From Streptomyces sp. NBC_01429 (GTDB lineage: Bacteria > Actinomycetota > Actinomycetes > Streptomycetales > Streptomycetaceae), in NCBI RefSeq assembly GCF_036231945.1, contig NZ_CP109599.1, forward strand, positions 186,001-250,000: a stretch of DNA of 64,000 nucleotides. The letters are read 5' to 3'. How positions within the stretch are numbered: position 1 is the first letter of the stretch; every line of letters begins with the position of its first letter. Of this stretch, positions 1 to 8,037 are shown piece by piece. A model generated the notes under the pieces. The model was not told where the DNA came from and made no database searches. It saw only the letters and a program-made list of their open reading frames with translations. Position numbers and translations under genes: made by a program.

Positions 1-153
1 GCTGCGGATCGGTTCTGGGCATGAGGGATCTCCACGGGAGGTTCGGGGACGGTGAAGGGGAAGGTGGTGGGGCGCGCCGGGGGACGCCGTGTGTCGGTCT
101 CTCGGGTGGCGGGGTGTAGGCGGGGCGGGTGTACGCGGGGCGGAGGGGCCGGG

Positions 154-1161
154 TCAGCCGAACTGGTCCATCCGGGTCCAGGCGTATTTGACGGTGGCCA
201 GATGCACGGTGACATCGGAGGCGATCAGCCCCGGCAGGGCGCCGATGACCTCGACGGAGTAGCGGAACAGGTCGGCGCGGCGCGGCAGCACCATGTGGCC
301 GACCAGGTTGAACCGGCCGGTGGCGGCGGACAGGAACTTGGTGCCCGGGTGACGCGCGAGTCCGCGGCCCGCCTCGTCGAGCCGGTCCGGCTCGACGGAC
401 AGCCACACCATGAACTCGACCTGGTAGCCGAGCAGCGCGGGATCCGCCAGGGTGCGGAAGTGCAGGACGCCGCGCGAGACCAGCCGTTCCAGGGCGCGCG
501 ACACGCTGGACTCGCTGCGCTCCAGCCGCCGGGCCAGGGTGCTGACCGGCGTCCGGCCGTCCTCGGCGAGCACGCCGGCGACCGCCTGTTCGAGTGCGGA
601 GAGCGCTTGTGGCGCCCGGTCCCAGTCCTCGCGTTCGCAGGAGGGCGCGAGGGTGGCGGGCCGCAGGTCGGCCGCCGCCTCGTGCGGCAGCAGTCCGGTG
701 TCCCAGAGCGCTGCGGAGGTGAAGGTACGGATGACGGCGACGCACTCCGTACTGGTGATCAGGTGCGCGCCGGGCAGGTCGTCGAAGAGCAGCCGCATCA
801 GCTGGTCGTTGTCACCGGCGACGAAGTCCACGATCAGGTCGGCCGTACCGGTGACCACGGCCAGGAACCGCGCCTGCGGGCAGCGGGCCAGCAGCTCGGC
901 CAGCTCCAGCCCCTTGCCCGGCCTGGCCTGCACCCGTACGAGCATGGAGGATCCGGCCCAGATCCGGTCCAGCTCCAGCGTGCCGGTCACATGCAGCAGC
1001 CGGCGCGCGCGCAGCGCCTGGTAGCGGCGTTGCGCGGTGGTCTCGCTCGCGCCCACCCACCGGGCGATCGCGCTCCACGGGGCACGGCCGTTGAGCTGGA
1101 GCGCGGCGATGACGCGGCGGTCCAGATCATCGATCATGCCTGCGTGGGCTCGGGTGGTCAT
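154..1161 (-). CDS. Lrp/AsnC-family regulator with two fused modules
   Basis: This 335-residue DNA-binding regulator is about twice the usual Lrp/AsnC length. It carries two AsnC-type winged helix-turn-helix segments (about residues 10-50 and 185-228), each followed by an effector-binding RAM-like domain (about 68-150 and 245-325). Family knowledge suggests control of amino-acid or nitrogen-linked genes, but no target is evident here. The ATG at 1161 is preferred over the in-frame ATG at residue 9 because a promoter (-35 CGTCAA/-10 ACGGTA on the plus strand at 1194-1199 and 1170-1175) places the transcript start at or one base before it, suggesting a leaderless mRNA. It has no obvious operon partner. 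Confidence 0.9.
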   Translation of the reverse strand: MTTRAHAGMIDDLDRRVIAALQLNGRAPWSAIARWVGASETTAQRRYQALRARRLLHVTGTLELDRIWAGSSMLVRVQARPGKGLELAELLARCPQARFLAVVTGTADLIVDFVAGDNDQLMRLLFDDLPGAHLITSTECVAVIRTFTSAALWDTGLLPHEAAADLRPATLAPSCEREDWDRAPQALSALEQAVAGVLAEDGRTPVSTLARRLERSESSVSRALERLVSRGVLHFRTLADPALLGYQVEFMVWLSVEPDRLDEAGRGLARHPGTKFLSAATGRFNLVGHMVLPRRADLFRYSVEVIGALPGLIASDVTVHLATVKYAWTRMDQFG

Positions 1162-1169
1162 GGGGCGCG

Positions 1170-1199
1170 ACGGTAATCATCGTGTCGGCGCCCCGTCAA
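1170..1199 (-). promoter_or_regulatory. Promoter of the AsnC-type gene, probably leaderless
   Basis: On the minus strand this reads TTGACG, 18 bases, then TACCGT, followed by 8 bases and the ATG at 1161. The -35 and TAnnnT-type -10 fit the main vegetative sigma factor. The spacing leaves no room for a Shine-Dalgarno sequence, so the mRNA is probably leaderless. Confidence 0.6.
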
Positions 1200-1475
1200 C
1201 GAAGGAATCCCGCGTTGCCACAGGTCACAGGTGGGTTCTCCGGCAACGGACGGGTTACGGACCGGGAAAATCCGCAGATCGGGGCCTCGGCGGGGCGCGG
1301 CGGCCGGATGCTGGATCGCACCGCGGGCCGTACGAATTTCCTGGTGGCGGCGTTTTCCGGGGGCCGCGTTCTCCTCGCTGACCGTGGTCTCCCGGTGACA
1401 GCGGATTGCCGATGACCGCGGATTGCCGATGACCGCGGATTCCGGTGATCGGGCCCGCGTGGTGGCGGATCGCCG
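1200..1475. other. Intergenic stretch between asnC-type gene and ferredoxin
   Basis: No convincing gene is present in this stretch. The only structure seen is the 17-bp tandem repeat at 1401-1450, just downstream of the ferredoxin gene. Confidence 0.6.
1401..1450. repeat. Tandem repeat, 17-bp unit, about three copies
   Basis: The unit GCGGATTGCCGATGACC occurs at 1401-1417 and 1418-1434. A diverged third copy starts GCGGATTCCGGTGATC at 1435. It lies downstream of the ferredoxin stop codon and has no obvious function. Confidence 0.8.
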
Positions 1476-1691
1476 TCAGGGGCGCGGCGCTATCTCCCGC
1501 TGCCCCTGGGTGACGGTGATCGCCATCGCCGGGCAGGAGTCGGCGGCGTCGAGTACGGCGGCGTGGGGCTCGACCTCCTCGGCCAGCGGCCGGGCCCGGC
1601 CGTCCTCCAGGGCGAAGTGCTCGGGCGCCATCGCGGCGCACAGCCCCGACGCCCTGCACCGCGGCCCGTCCACGTCGATGTTCCAGCCCAT
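1476..1691 (-). CDS. [3Fe-4S] ferredoxin
   Basis: This 71-residue protein has the three-cysteine signature of single-cluster actinobacterial ferredoxins: Cys12 and Cys18 in CRASGLC and Cys53 in the SCP motif. A serine stands where a fourth ligand would be expected, so a [3Fe-4S] cluster is likely. Such ferredoxins usually pass electrons to a cytochrome P450 encoded next door, but no P450 or ferredoxin reductase gene is present within this window, so it is an orphan here. A purine-rich run GGGGTGGTGAC precedes the ATG. A promoter with 11-bp-spaced repeats lies about 120 bases upstream (1811-1857). Confidence 0.88.
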   Translation of the reverse strand: MGWNIDVDGPRCRASGLCAAMAPEHFALEDGRARPLAEEVEPHAAVLDAADSCPAMAITVTQGQREIAPRP

Positions 1692-1810
1692 CCCGTCACC
1701 ACCCCACCGGCGGGATGCGCGGACCTCGGACGGCCCCGGTCGTCCGGGAGCCCCGCTCGTGATCGTCGGCGCACGGCGCGCACACCAGCCCGGTAATCAT
1801 TTGATCGCAC

Positions 1811-1857
1811 AGCGTAAAAGCCAGGTCAAGAGCCCGTCAAGAGCGCGTCAACGGCGC
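1811..1857 (-). promoter_or_regulatory. Candidate activator-dependent promoter with 11-bp-spaced direct repeats
   Basis: Plus-strand heptamers GTCAAGA (1825-1831), GTCAAGA (1836-1842) and GTCAACG (1847-1853) recur every 11 bp. On the minus strand they read as TTGAC-ended repeats, and exactly 8 bp separate the nearest one from a -10-like TACGCT (1811-1816). The 11-bp period and 8-bp distance match the layout known for SARP-family activator sites. The downstream gene is the ferredoxin, with a leader of about 115 bases. Which regulator would bind is unknown. Confidence 0.4.
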
Positions 1858-1910
1858 GCTGTCGGCGCGCCCCGCGCGGACCGGCGCGCCCCCGCCGGCG
1901 CGGCCGGTGG

Positions 1911-2288
1911 TCAGATGCGCCAGCCGCGGATCTGGTCCGCCGCCTGGTAGACACTCGACTTGCCCGACTGGATGGCGCGCACCAGCTCGACCAGAGCGCC
2001 GTACGGCGGGTCGATCCCCTCGCCGGACGCGTGCATGTAAGCGGCGGCGACCTGGCAGGCGAACAGGCTGTTGCGGTACGGCAGCGGCTCCAGCCGCACC
2101 AGCGTGTGGATGAGGGCGGCCGCGCGCCACGCCCCGTCGGGCTCGCTGGTGGCCGGACGCGGGATGCGGGTCTTGTGCCGGGCGACGGCGGCGACCAGCG
2201 CCGAGTAGTCGGCGACGGACACGTCCTCCGGGACCGCCTGCTCCTGGACGTCCAGGAGCCAGGCCACATCGATGTACAGCACGGGCAT
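1911..2288 (-). CDS. Doc/Fic-like toxin component of a toxin-antitoxin pair
   Basis: This 125-residue protein resembles Doc-type toxin components. The family fold is suggested by the segment AALIHTLVRLEPLPYRNSLF (about residues 57-76) followed by an alpha-helical AAAYM segment. The canonical HxFx(D/G)(A/G)N(K/G)R active motif, used to phosphorylate EF-Tu or AMPylate targets, is degenerate: no His-Pro-Phe and no Asn-Lys/Gly-Arg are visible. The ATG overlaps the antitoxin stop codon by one base (TGATG), so the two are translationally coupled. It could be an inactive or diverged toxin. The family assignment is moderately sure, the activity is not. Confidence 0.65.
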   Translation of the reverse strand: MPVLYIDVAWLLDVQEQAVPEDVSVADYSALVAAVARHKTRIPRPATSEPDGAWRAAALIHTLVRLEPLPYRNSLFACQVAAAYMHASGEGIDPPYGALVELVRAIQSGKSSVYQAADQIRGWRI

Positions 2289-2530
2289 CAGGCGGCTTCC
2301 ACCCGCCGGCTGCCGTGCGGCGCGGGTGGGACCTCGTTGGCGAACGCCTCGTCGAACTCGCCCCGGTGCTGCTCGCCCCAGGTGACCGCGTAGCGGACGA
2401 ACTGGATGCGCTGCTGCTCACGCAGCGGCAGGTCGTGAACGTACTGCTTGAGCGACTTGCCCTCGGCGGCCGCGGCCGCGCGTACCGCTTCCAGCTCGTC
2501 CTCGGTGAAGCTGATGTTGAGTGATGGCAT
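2288..2530 (-). CDS. Ribbon-helix-helix-type antitoxin
   Basis: This 80-residue protein starts MPSLNISFTEDELEAV, typical of short ribbon-helix-helix DNA-binding antitoxins: an N-terminal beta strand, then helix 1 up to about residue 22, then the SLKQYVHDL helix. The C-terminal half probably wraps the toxin. The frame stays open upstream to 2686, but ATG 2530 is chosen because the protein fold begins there and a -10-like TACCGT ends exactly 7 bases upstream of it, suggesting a leaderless transcript. It is the first gene of the pair and probably represses its own promoter through the palindrome at 2538-2556. Confidence 0.78.
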   Translation of the reverse strand: MPSLNISFTEDELEAVRAAAAAEGKSLKQYVHDLPLREQQRIQFVRYAVTWGEQHRGEFDEAFANEVPPAPHGSRRVEAA

Positions 2531-2537
2531 AGCCGTA

Positions 2538-2556
2538 CGGTACCTAACAGGTACCG
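2538..2556. promoter_or_regulatory. Palindromic operator in the antitoxin promoter
   Basis: CGGTACCT (2538-2545), AAC, AGGTACCG (2549-2556) form a perfect 8-bp inverted repeat. It covers part of the -10 region (minus strand TACCGT, 7 bases before ATG 2530). This is the expected layout for autoregulation by an antitoxin or toxin-antitoxin complex. Confidence 0.7.
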
Positions 2557-2617
2557 CGCCGGGGAAGCGGGTCGCCCCAAGACCCTCACCCGGCCCCGCC
2601 GCCGTCATCGATGCCCG

Positions 2618-2633
2618 TAGCAATCGTTTTCCC
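2618..2633. promoter_or_regulatory. Weak LacI-type operator candidate
   Basis: TAGCAATCGTTTTCCC keeps the left half (TAGCAA-CG) of the 16-bp operators found upstream of the ABC importer, the dehydrogenase operon and the glycosidases. The right half is poorly conserved. It lies upstream of the first lacI gene and may be an autoregulatory site. Confidence 0.35.
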
Positions 2634-2775
2634 TCAAAGTGCTCCGGGAGCGGCCCATCCACGGGCTTGGCAGGGAGACCTCTCATAGGGAACGATGTCT
2701 ACGCGACCGCGCCACCGGTGCTCCTGGGCAGGGATGCCGGACCCGCCGGACAGGTCGTCTAGCGAGGGACCGTCT

Positions 2776-3855
2776 GTGACCGAATCCGAACTCAACAGCC
2801 ACGCCGGGCCGGGCAGACCGGCGACCGTCAAGCAGGTCGCGGCGCGGGCCGGGGTGTCCCCCGCGACGGTGTCGAGGGTCCTCGCCGGGAACTATCCGGT
2901 GGCGACCGACACCCGTCAGCGCGTGCTGCGCGTCGTGCGCGAGCTGCACTATGTCGCCAACTCGCACGCCAGGGCGCTGCGCGGTTCCGGCACTCCGCAG
3001 ATCGGCTTCGTCCTCGGGGATGTGCTGGGCCAGCCGTTCGCGCTCGCCGCCACGGGGGCCGAGCGCGAGGCGGCCGCGCGCGGCCATCTGTGCATGATCG
3101 GGCTGAGCGGCCACTGCGCCGACCGTGAGCTGGCCGTGGTGCGGTCCATGCGGGAGCGCGGCGCCGCGGCGGTGATCCTGATCGGCGGGGTCGTCGAGGA
3201 CCAGGTGTACCGGGACCGGATGACGGACGTCGCGCATGGGCTCGCCGCCGCCGGGTCGCGGCTGGTGCTCTGCGGCAGACCGCTGCCGGGACCGGACCTG
3301 CCGGCCACGGTCGTCGAGTACGACAACGAGGGCGGCGCCTACGCGGCGACCAGCCATCTGCTCGCCCGGGGGCACCGCGACATCCTCTATCTCGGCGGCA
3401 ACCCCGCGCACACCACGACGGCGGGCCGTACGGCCGGCTACCGGCGGGCGCTCGCCGACTTCGGCGGCGGCCGGGACGCGGAGCGGATCGAGCGCGTCGA
3501 CTACAACCGGCACCGGGCACGGGAGCGGGTGGCCCGGCTGCTGCGCGAAGGGCCGCCGTTCACCGCCGTGTTCGGAGAGACCGATGTCGTCGCCTCCGCC
3601 GCGATGACCGCGGTCCTCGACGCGGGCCTGCGGGTGCCGCAGGACATCTCGGTCCTCGGGTACGACGACGGCGAGCTGGCCCAGGACCTGCGGCCGCGGC
3701 TCACCACGGTCCGCGTGCCGTACGAGGAGATGGGCCGGCTCGCGGTCGGGCTGGCCCTCGGGCTCAGGGACGGCGAACACAGCGCCGACGAGCAGCACCA
3801 GCTGCTCGGGACCAGCCTCGTCCTGCGCGAGACGGTCGCCACCGCCGCCCGGTGA
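2776..3855 (+). CDS. LacI-family sugar regulator (first of two paralogues)
   Basis: This 359-residue LacI/GalR repressor has an N-terminal helix-turn-helix (about residues 18-38, TVKQVAARAGVSPATVSRVL), then a hinge helix and a periplasmic-binding-protein-like effector domain. The frame is open from 2695, but GTG 2776 is chosen because GCGAGGGA precedes it and the family usually begins a few residues before the HTH. It is closely similar to the LacI gene at 8129-9193, with nearly the same recognition helix and a shared C-terminal HQ-LGT--V-R pattern. It is followed 58 bases later by the ThuA gene, probably co-transcribed. The inducer is unknown, likely a galactoside or xyloside. Confidence 0.9.
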   Translation: MTESELNSHAGPGRPATVKQVAARAGVSPATVSRVLAGNYPVATDTRQRVLRVVRELHYVANSHARALRGSGTPQIGFVLGDVLGQPFALAATGAEREAAARGHLCMIGLSGHCADRELAVVRSMRERGAAAVILIGGVVEDQVYRDRMTDVAHGLAAAGSRLVLCGRPLPGPDLPATVVEYDNEGGAYAATSHLLARGHRDILYLGGNPAHTTTAGRTAGYRRALADFGGGRDAERIERVDYNRHRARERVARLLREGPPFTAVFGETDVVASAAMTAVLDAGLRVPQDISVLGYDDGELAQDLRPRLTTVRVPYEEMGRLAVGLALGLRDGEHSADEQHQLLGTSLVLRETVATAAR

Positions 3856-3913
3856 AAGCCGGCCCCCGGTGACCTCCACCCCGTATCCGCCCCGCACCCC
3901 TGGAGAACGAGCC

Positions 3914-4576
3914 ATGTCCCCTCGGCCCCCGCGCCTGGTCCTGTACTCGCGGACCACCGCCTACCGTCACGCGTCGATCCCGGACGGGGTCGAGGCCGTC
4001 GAACAGCTCGCGGCCGACGAGGGGTTCGCGGTCCTCGCCACCGAGGACCCTGCCGAACTGGAGCACGCGCTCGCCCAGTGCGCGGTCGTGGTGTTCCTGT
4101 CCACGAGCGGAGAGGTCCTCACCCCCGCCGCGCGCGACGCGCTGCGGGCGCACATGACGGGTGGCGGCGGCTTCGTCGGCATCCACGCGGCGGCCTGCAC
4201 GGAGTACGACTGGCCGTACTACGGGGAGTTGCTCGGCGCCCGCTTCGCCCGCCACCCCGACCTCCAGCCGGGCACGGTCGCGGTGACCGACCGCGCCCAT
4301 CCGGCCACCCGCCATCTCGACGCCCGGTGGGACTTCACCGACGAGTGGTACGACTTCCGCGACACCCCCGAGGGGGTGCGGGTACTGGCCCGTGCCGACG
4401 AGTCGTCGTACGAGGGCGGTGGCATGGGCGAGGACCACCCGCTGGTGTGGTGTCACGAGCGGATGGGCGGCCGGGTGTTCTACACCGCGCTCGGCCACAC
4501 CTCGGAGTCCTTCACGGACCCGGTCTTCCTGGCCCATCTGCGCGGCGGGATCCAGTACGCCGCCGGCCGGGGGTGA
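3914..4576 (+). CDS. ThuA-domain protein (glutamine-amidotransferase-like fold)
   Basis: This 220-residue protein fills one ThuA domain, a class I glutamine amidotransferase-like fold named for trehalose utilisation. Typical family segments are YSRTTAYRHASIPDG near the N-terminus, GGGGFVGIHAA (about residues 75-85) and the C-terminal GGRVFYTALGHT. ThuA proteins accompany sugar ABC importers and oxidoreductases and are linked to keto-sugar chemistry, but the exact reaction here cannot be read. ATG 3914 follows GGAGAACGAGCC. It lies just after the lacI gene and converges with the importer operon, separated by a strong palindromic terminator. Confidence 0.85.
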   Translation: MSPRPPRLVLYSRTTAYRHASIPDGVEAVEQLAADEGFAVLATEDPAELEHALAQCAVVVFLSTSGEVLTPAARDALRAHMTGGGGFVGIHAAACTEYDWPYYGELLGARFARHPDLQPGTVAVTDRAHPATRHLDARWDFTDEWYDFRDTPEGVRVLARADESSYEGGGMGEDHPLVWCHERMGGRVFYTALGHTSESFTDPVFLAHLRGGIQYAAGRG

Positions 4577-4586
4577 GACCCCCGCC

Positions 4587-4616
4587 CGCCGGTTTCGGCG
4601 CCGGCGCCGAAACCGG
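4587..4616. terminator. Bidirectional terminator between thuA-type gene and importer operon
   Basis: A perfect 30-bp palindrome (arms GCCGGTTTCGGCGCC and its complement) lies between two convergent stop codons. A factor-independent terminator serving both directions is the simplest reading. Confidence 0.7.
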
Positions 4617-4628
4617 CGTCGGCGCCGC

Positions 4629-5570
4629 CTACTTGAGGCTGCCCAGGGTCACCCCGGAACGCCAGTAGCGCTGCATCGAGATCATCAGGACCACCATGGG
4701 GATGAGCGAGACGATCGAGCCCACCACCACGAGTCCCGTCAGGTCGACGGAGCTGTCGACCTTCACCTTCAGCCAGGAGTAGAGGCCGAGCATCACGGTC
4801 CACTTCTCACTGCTGCGCAGATAGACGAGCGGCCCGAAGAAGTTGTTCCAGGCGCCGACGAAGCCCAGCAGGAAGATGGTGGCCGCGCCCGTCGACATGA
4901 GCCGGGCACCGATCTGGAAGAAGATGTGGTACTCCCCCGCGCCGTCGATGCGGGCCGCCTCCAGCAGTTCGGGCGGGATGGCGCCCTCCGCGTACACCTT
5001 CGCGAGGTAGACGGAGAAGGCGTTGAAGAAGCCCGGCACGATGATGGCCCACGGTGTGTCGATCAGCCGCAGGTCCGTGTAGAGCAGGAAGGACGGGATG
5101 GTGAGCAGGGCGCCGGGGATCAGGAACGAGCCGATGATGCAGCCCATCAGGATGCCGCGGCCCCGGAACTCGTACATGGCCAGCCCGTAGCCGCAGGCGA
5201 CGCAGATCACGGTCATGCCGATGGTGCCCGCGAAGCCGTAGAAGAGCGTGTTCCCCATCCACTTCAGGAAGATGCCGTCCTGGTAGGTGAACAGGTCGCG
5301 GAGGTTGTCCCAGAGGTGGAACTCCGAGAACCAGAGCCCGTTGGTGGTGTAGAGATCGCGCTGCCCCTTGGTCGCCGCGACCAGCAGCCACCACACGGGG
5401 GCCAGGGAGTAGAGGGCGAACAGCGCGAGTCCGACCAGGACCAGCACCTTGGTCCGCCCGGTGTGCCGGACGGCGCCTCCCTCGGTACGGCGGCGGACCA
5501 CCGGTGGTTTGCCGCCGGGCGCGGCCGGGGGCGTCGCCGGTCCGGAAGCCGTGTCGATCGTCGTCGTCAT
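4629..5570 (-). CDS. Sugar ABC importer permease, MalG type
   Basis: This 313-residue integral membrane protein is the second permease of a carbohydrate ABC importer. It has an N-terminal cytoplasmic tail rich in Pro/Ala, about six membrane spans and the EAA loop (ELLEAARIDGAGEYHIF, about residues 205-222) that contacts the ATPase. ATG 5570 overlaps the stop of the upstream permease (ATGA), so the genes are translationally coupled. No ATPase gene is in the operon. In Streptomyces such importers commonly share the MsiK ATPase encoded elsewhere. Confidence 0.93.
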   Translation of the reverse strand: MTTTIDTASGPATPPAAPGGKPPVVRRRTEGGAVRHTGRTKVLVLVGLALFALYSLAPVWWLLVAATKGQRDLYTTNGLWFSEFHLWDNLRDLFTYQDGIFLKWMGNTLFYGFAGTIGMTVICVACGYGLAMYEFRGRGILMGCIIGSFLIPGALLTIPSFLLYTDLRLIDTPWAIIVPGFFNAFSVYLAKVYAEGAIPPELLEAARIDGAGEYHIFFQIGARLMSTGAATIFLLGFVGAWNNFFGPLVYLRSSEKWTVMLGLYSWLKVKVDSSVDLTGLVVVGSIVSLIPMVVLMISMQRYWRSGVTLGSLK

Positions 5571-6499
5571 GAGGTGGGCGCCTTGTTCGTGAGCCGGTAG
5601 AAGATGGCGGAGGCGATGCCGACGACGAGCGCGAGGATGATCGACAGCGCGGCGGCGTAGTTGAAGTCGCCCTGGGCGAAGGCCCAGTCGTAGATGGCCA
5701 TGATCGGGGTGAAGTCCCGGGTGACCGTCTCGGGGGTCATCGAGCGGAAGAGCATCGGGTCGCTGAAGATCTGGAGCGAGCCGATGATGCTGAGCACCGT
5801 GGTGAGCACCAGCGACCGGCGGACCAGCGGCACCTTGATCGACCAGGCCATGCGCCACTCGGAGGCGCCGTCCACCCGCGCGCTGTCGAACAGTTCGCGG
5901 GGCACGGACTGCAAGGACGCGTAGAGGATGAGCATGTTGAAGCCGATGGCGCTCCACGCCATGAGGTTGCCGATCGAGACCCAGATCATCTCGCCGCTGT
6001 AGAAGTTCACATCGATCCCGAAGAAGCCGAGGATCGGGGTGAGTGGTCCGACGACGGGGCTGTAGATGTAGATCCAGATCAGGGTGGCGACGATCCCGGG
6101 GATCATGTACGGCACGAGCAGCGCGATCCGGAAGCGGCCGGCGGTGCGTGCCCTGGCCATGTCCATCAGCAGGGCCATGCCCAGGCTGGTGAGCTGGATC
6201 AGCGGAATGCTGATGGCCGCGAACAGGGCGACCCGTCCCATCGCCGACCAGAACTTGGCGTCCTCGAAGCCGCGGACGAAGTTGTCGAACCCGGTGAACT
6301 CGACGGTCTTGGCGCCGAAGCCGAGCCCCGACCCCTGCTCCGTGTAGAGGCTCTCCTTCAGGGCTATCACCACGGGCACCACGGTGAAGAGCAGGAACCC
6401 GAGGAAGAAGGGGAAGGTGAACGAGGCGCCCTTGAGGGCCATCACGCGCCGCCAGGGGAGGCGGATCCCGCGCGGTGACGCTGGTGTTTCCACGGCCAT
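5567..6499 (-). CDS. Sugar ABC importer permease, MalF type
   Basis: This 310-residue first permease of the importer has about six membrane spans and an EAA loop near residues 205-225 (RELFDSARVDGASEWR). Its start lies 3 bases after the stop of the binding-protein gene and its end overlaps the next permease by 4 bases, so all three form one operon. The context (two LacI genes, GH36, GH43 and GH2 enzymes) points to uptake of oligosaccharides released from galactan, xylan or arabinan side chains. Confidence 0.93.
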   Translation of the reverse strand: MAVETPASPRGIRLPWRRVMALKGASFTFPFFLGFLLFTVVPVVIALKESLYTEQGSGLGFGAKTVEFTGFDNFVRGFEDAKFWSAMGRVALFAAISIPLIQLTSLGMALLMDMARARTAGRFRIALLVPYMIPGIVATLIWIYIYSPVVGPLTPILGFFGIDVNFYSGEMIWVSIGNLMAWSAIGFNMLILYASLQSVPRELFDSARVDGASEWRMAWSIKVPLVRRSLVLTTVLSIIGSLQIFSDPMLFRSMTPETVTRDFTPIMAIYDWAFAQGDFNYAAALSIILALVVGIASAIFYRLTNKAPTS

Positions 6500-6502
6500 G
6501 GA

Positions 6503-7825
6503 TCAGCCCTCGACGTTGATGTTCTTCGATTTCAGGTCCTTGACGGTGAACTTCTGCATGTGCTCCAGAGCTTGACGCATCGTCATTTTTTTGGTGACCA
6601 CCTTGGCCCACTGGTCCTGGAGTTCGGCGAAGACACCGGTGTAGTTGGGGCCGACGAGCCAGGTGTCCTTCGCGCCCTCAACCGCCTTGAGGATGACCTT
6701 CTTGGCCTCGCCCTTGCGGTCGCCGAAGAGCTTGTCGGGGACCGCCGAGTCGACCCAGGGGCTCGGGTCCGGGACCGCGCCCGGCCAGTTGTACTGCTTG
6801 ATGTCGTCCTGGTAGCTGGCGTCGATGCCCTCCTTGGTCGTGCTCATCCACACCGCGGCCTCCACGGCCTCCTTCGGGTGCGTGCAGCCCTTCGGTACGA
6901 GCAGCCCGGTGCCGTGGGCGGGAGCGGTGAACGAGGGGGCGTCCTTGAACTGCGGAAGGTCGACGGGCTCCCAGTCGCCGAGCGACTTCTTGTAGTTCAG
7001 CTCGTAGTTGCCGAGCTGCCACACCTGGGTGGGGAGCGAGACCATCCTGCCGGAGTCGAAGTAGTTGATCAGGGCGGGGCGGTCCATGTAGGTCTGGTTG
7101 GCGACCAGGTCGTTGTCCACGAGCCGCTGGATGACATCGGCGGCCTTGAGGGACTCCGGGGACAGGAAGTCGACCTTCCAGGTGTCCCCCTCGGTCGCGA
7201 ACCAGCTGCCGCCGGCCTGCTGCACGAGGTTCTCCAGCGTCGAGGGGTCCTCGCCGGCCAGGTTCATCACGTGGATGCCGTGCTTCTTCAGCTTCTTGCC
7301 GGCCTCGATCAGATCGTCCCAGGTCTTGGGAACGGCGATGCCGTACTGGTCGTAGACCTTGCGGTTGATCACCAGGAAGCTCGGCTGGTAGCCGATCGGC
7401 ACGCTGTAGTACCGGCCGCCGGCCTGCGCGCTCAGCAGCGACGCATCGTTGAAGACGCCCTTCTTCACATACGGCTCGACGTCGTCGGTGACATCGGAGA
7501 GCAGCCCCTCACCGACCAGTCCGGGAACCTGTCCGAAGCTCTTCACCAGACAGGGCACCCCCTTGCCCGAGGCCACGACATTGCGCAGGTTCGCCGCCGT
7601 ACCCGGATTGTCCGCCTGCTTGACGACCTTCACCTTGACGTTGTCGTGGGTGGCGTTGAACTTGTCCGCGACGGGCTGGACGGTCTTGGGCTCGTCCCAC
7701 GTCCAGTAGGTGACGGTGACGGGTCCCCGGGCCGTGGAGTCGCTCTCGCTCCCGCCACCACAGCCGGCCAGGACGACGGAAAGCACCAGGGCGGTCGCGG
7801 CAGTCACTCTGAAGTGTGTGCGCAT
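6503..7825 (-). CDS. Sugar-binding lipoprotein of the ABC importer
   Basis: This 440-residue extracellular solute-binding protein is of family 1. A signal peptide ends in lipobox LAGC with lipid-anchored Cys22, followed by a Gly/Ser linker and the two-lobed binding domain. An in-frame ATG five codons earlier is rejected because TTGAGGAG stands 7 bases before ATG 7825. It heads the operon with the two permeases. Its promoter carries a LacI-type operator at the transcript start (7893-7908), so expression is probably induced by the transported sugar. Confidence 0.93.
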   Translation of the reverse strand: MRTHFRVTAATALVLSVVLAGCGGGSESDSTARGPVTVTYWTWDEPKTVQPVADKFNATHDNVKVKVVKQADNPGTAANLRNVVASGKGVPCLVKSFGQVPGLVGEGLLSDVTDDVEPYVKKGVFNDASLLSAQAGGRYYSVPIGYQPSFLVINRKVYDQYGIAVPKTWDDLIEAGKKLKKHGIHVMNLAGEDPSTLENLVQQAGGSWFATEGDTWKVDFLSPESLKAADVIQRLVDNDLVANQTYMDRPALINYFDSGRMVSLPTQVWQLGNYELNYKKSLGDWEPVDLPQFKDAPSFTAPAHGTGLLVPKGCTHPKEAVEAAVWMSTTKEGIDASYQDDIKQYNWPGAVPDPSPWVDSAVPDKLFGDRKGEAKKVILKAVEGAKDTWLVGPNYTGVFAELQDQWAKVVTKKMTMRQALEHMQKFTVKDLKSKNINVEG

Positions 7826-7892
7826 GACACTGCTCCTCAAGGGGTTCGGGCATGGAAGAGGAAGCCGACTTCGAGATCAGCTGCGCGACTCA

Positions 7893-7940
7893 TAGAAATC
7901 GGTCTCTACGGAAGCTAAGCGCAGACCAGCGGATGGGCAA
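7893..7940 (-). promoter_or_regulatory. Promoter and LacI-type operator of the sugar importer
   Basis: On the minus strand a -35 TTGCCC (7940-7935), a 17-base spacer and a -10 TAGCTT (7917-7912) precede the binding-protein gene. The operator TAGAAATCGGTCTCTA (7893-7908) overlaps the expected transcript start. Related 16-mers occur at 12415, 12536, 14285 and 14328. Confidence 0.65.
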
Positions 7941-8037
7941 GGTGTCGAGCAGGGAAATCTTCCGTTACATGGCCGCATTCGGGCTCCACCGGCGGCTGAG
8001 CAGCCCGGAACGGGATGCTCAGCGCCTGGACATAGCA

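Noticed and set aside
4629..6611. A single 660-residue permease fusion.
   Set aside because: The frame is open upstream only as a shadow of the other permease. The real gene begins at ATG 5570 in an ATGA overlap, and the upstream part has no membrane-protein pattern.
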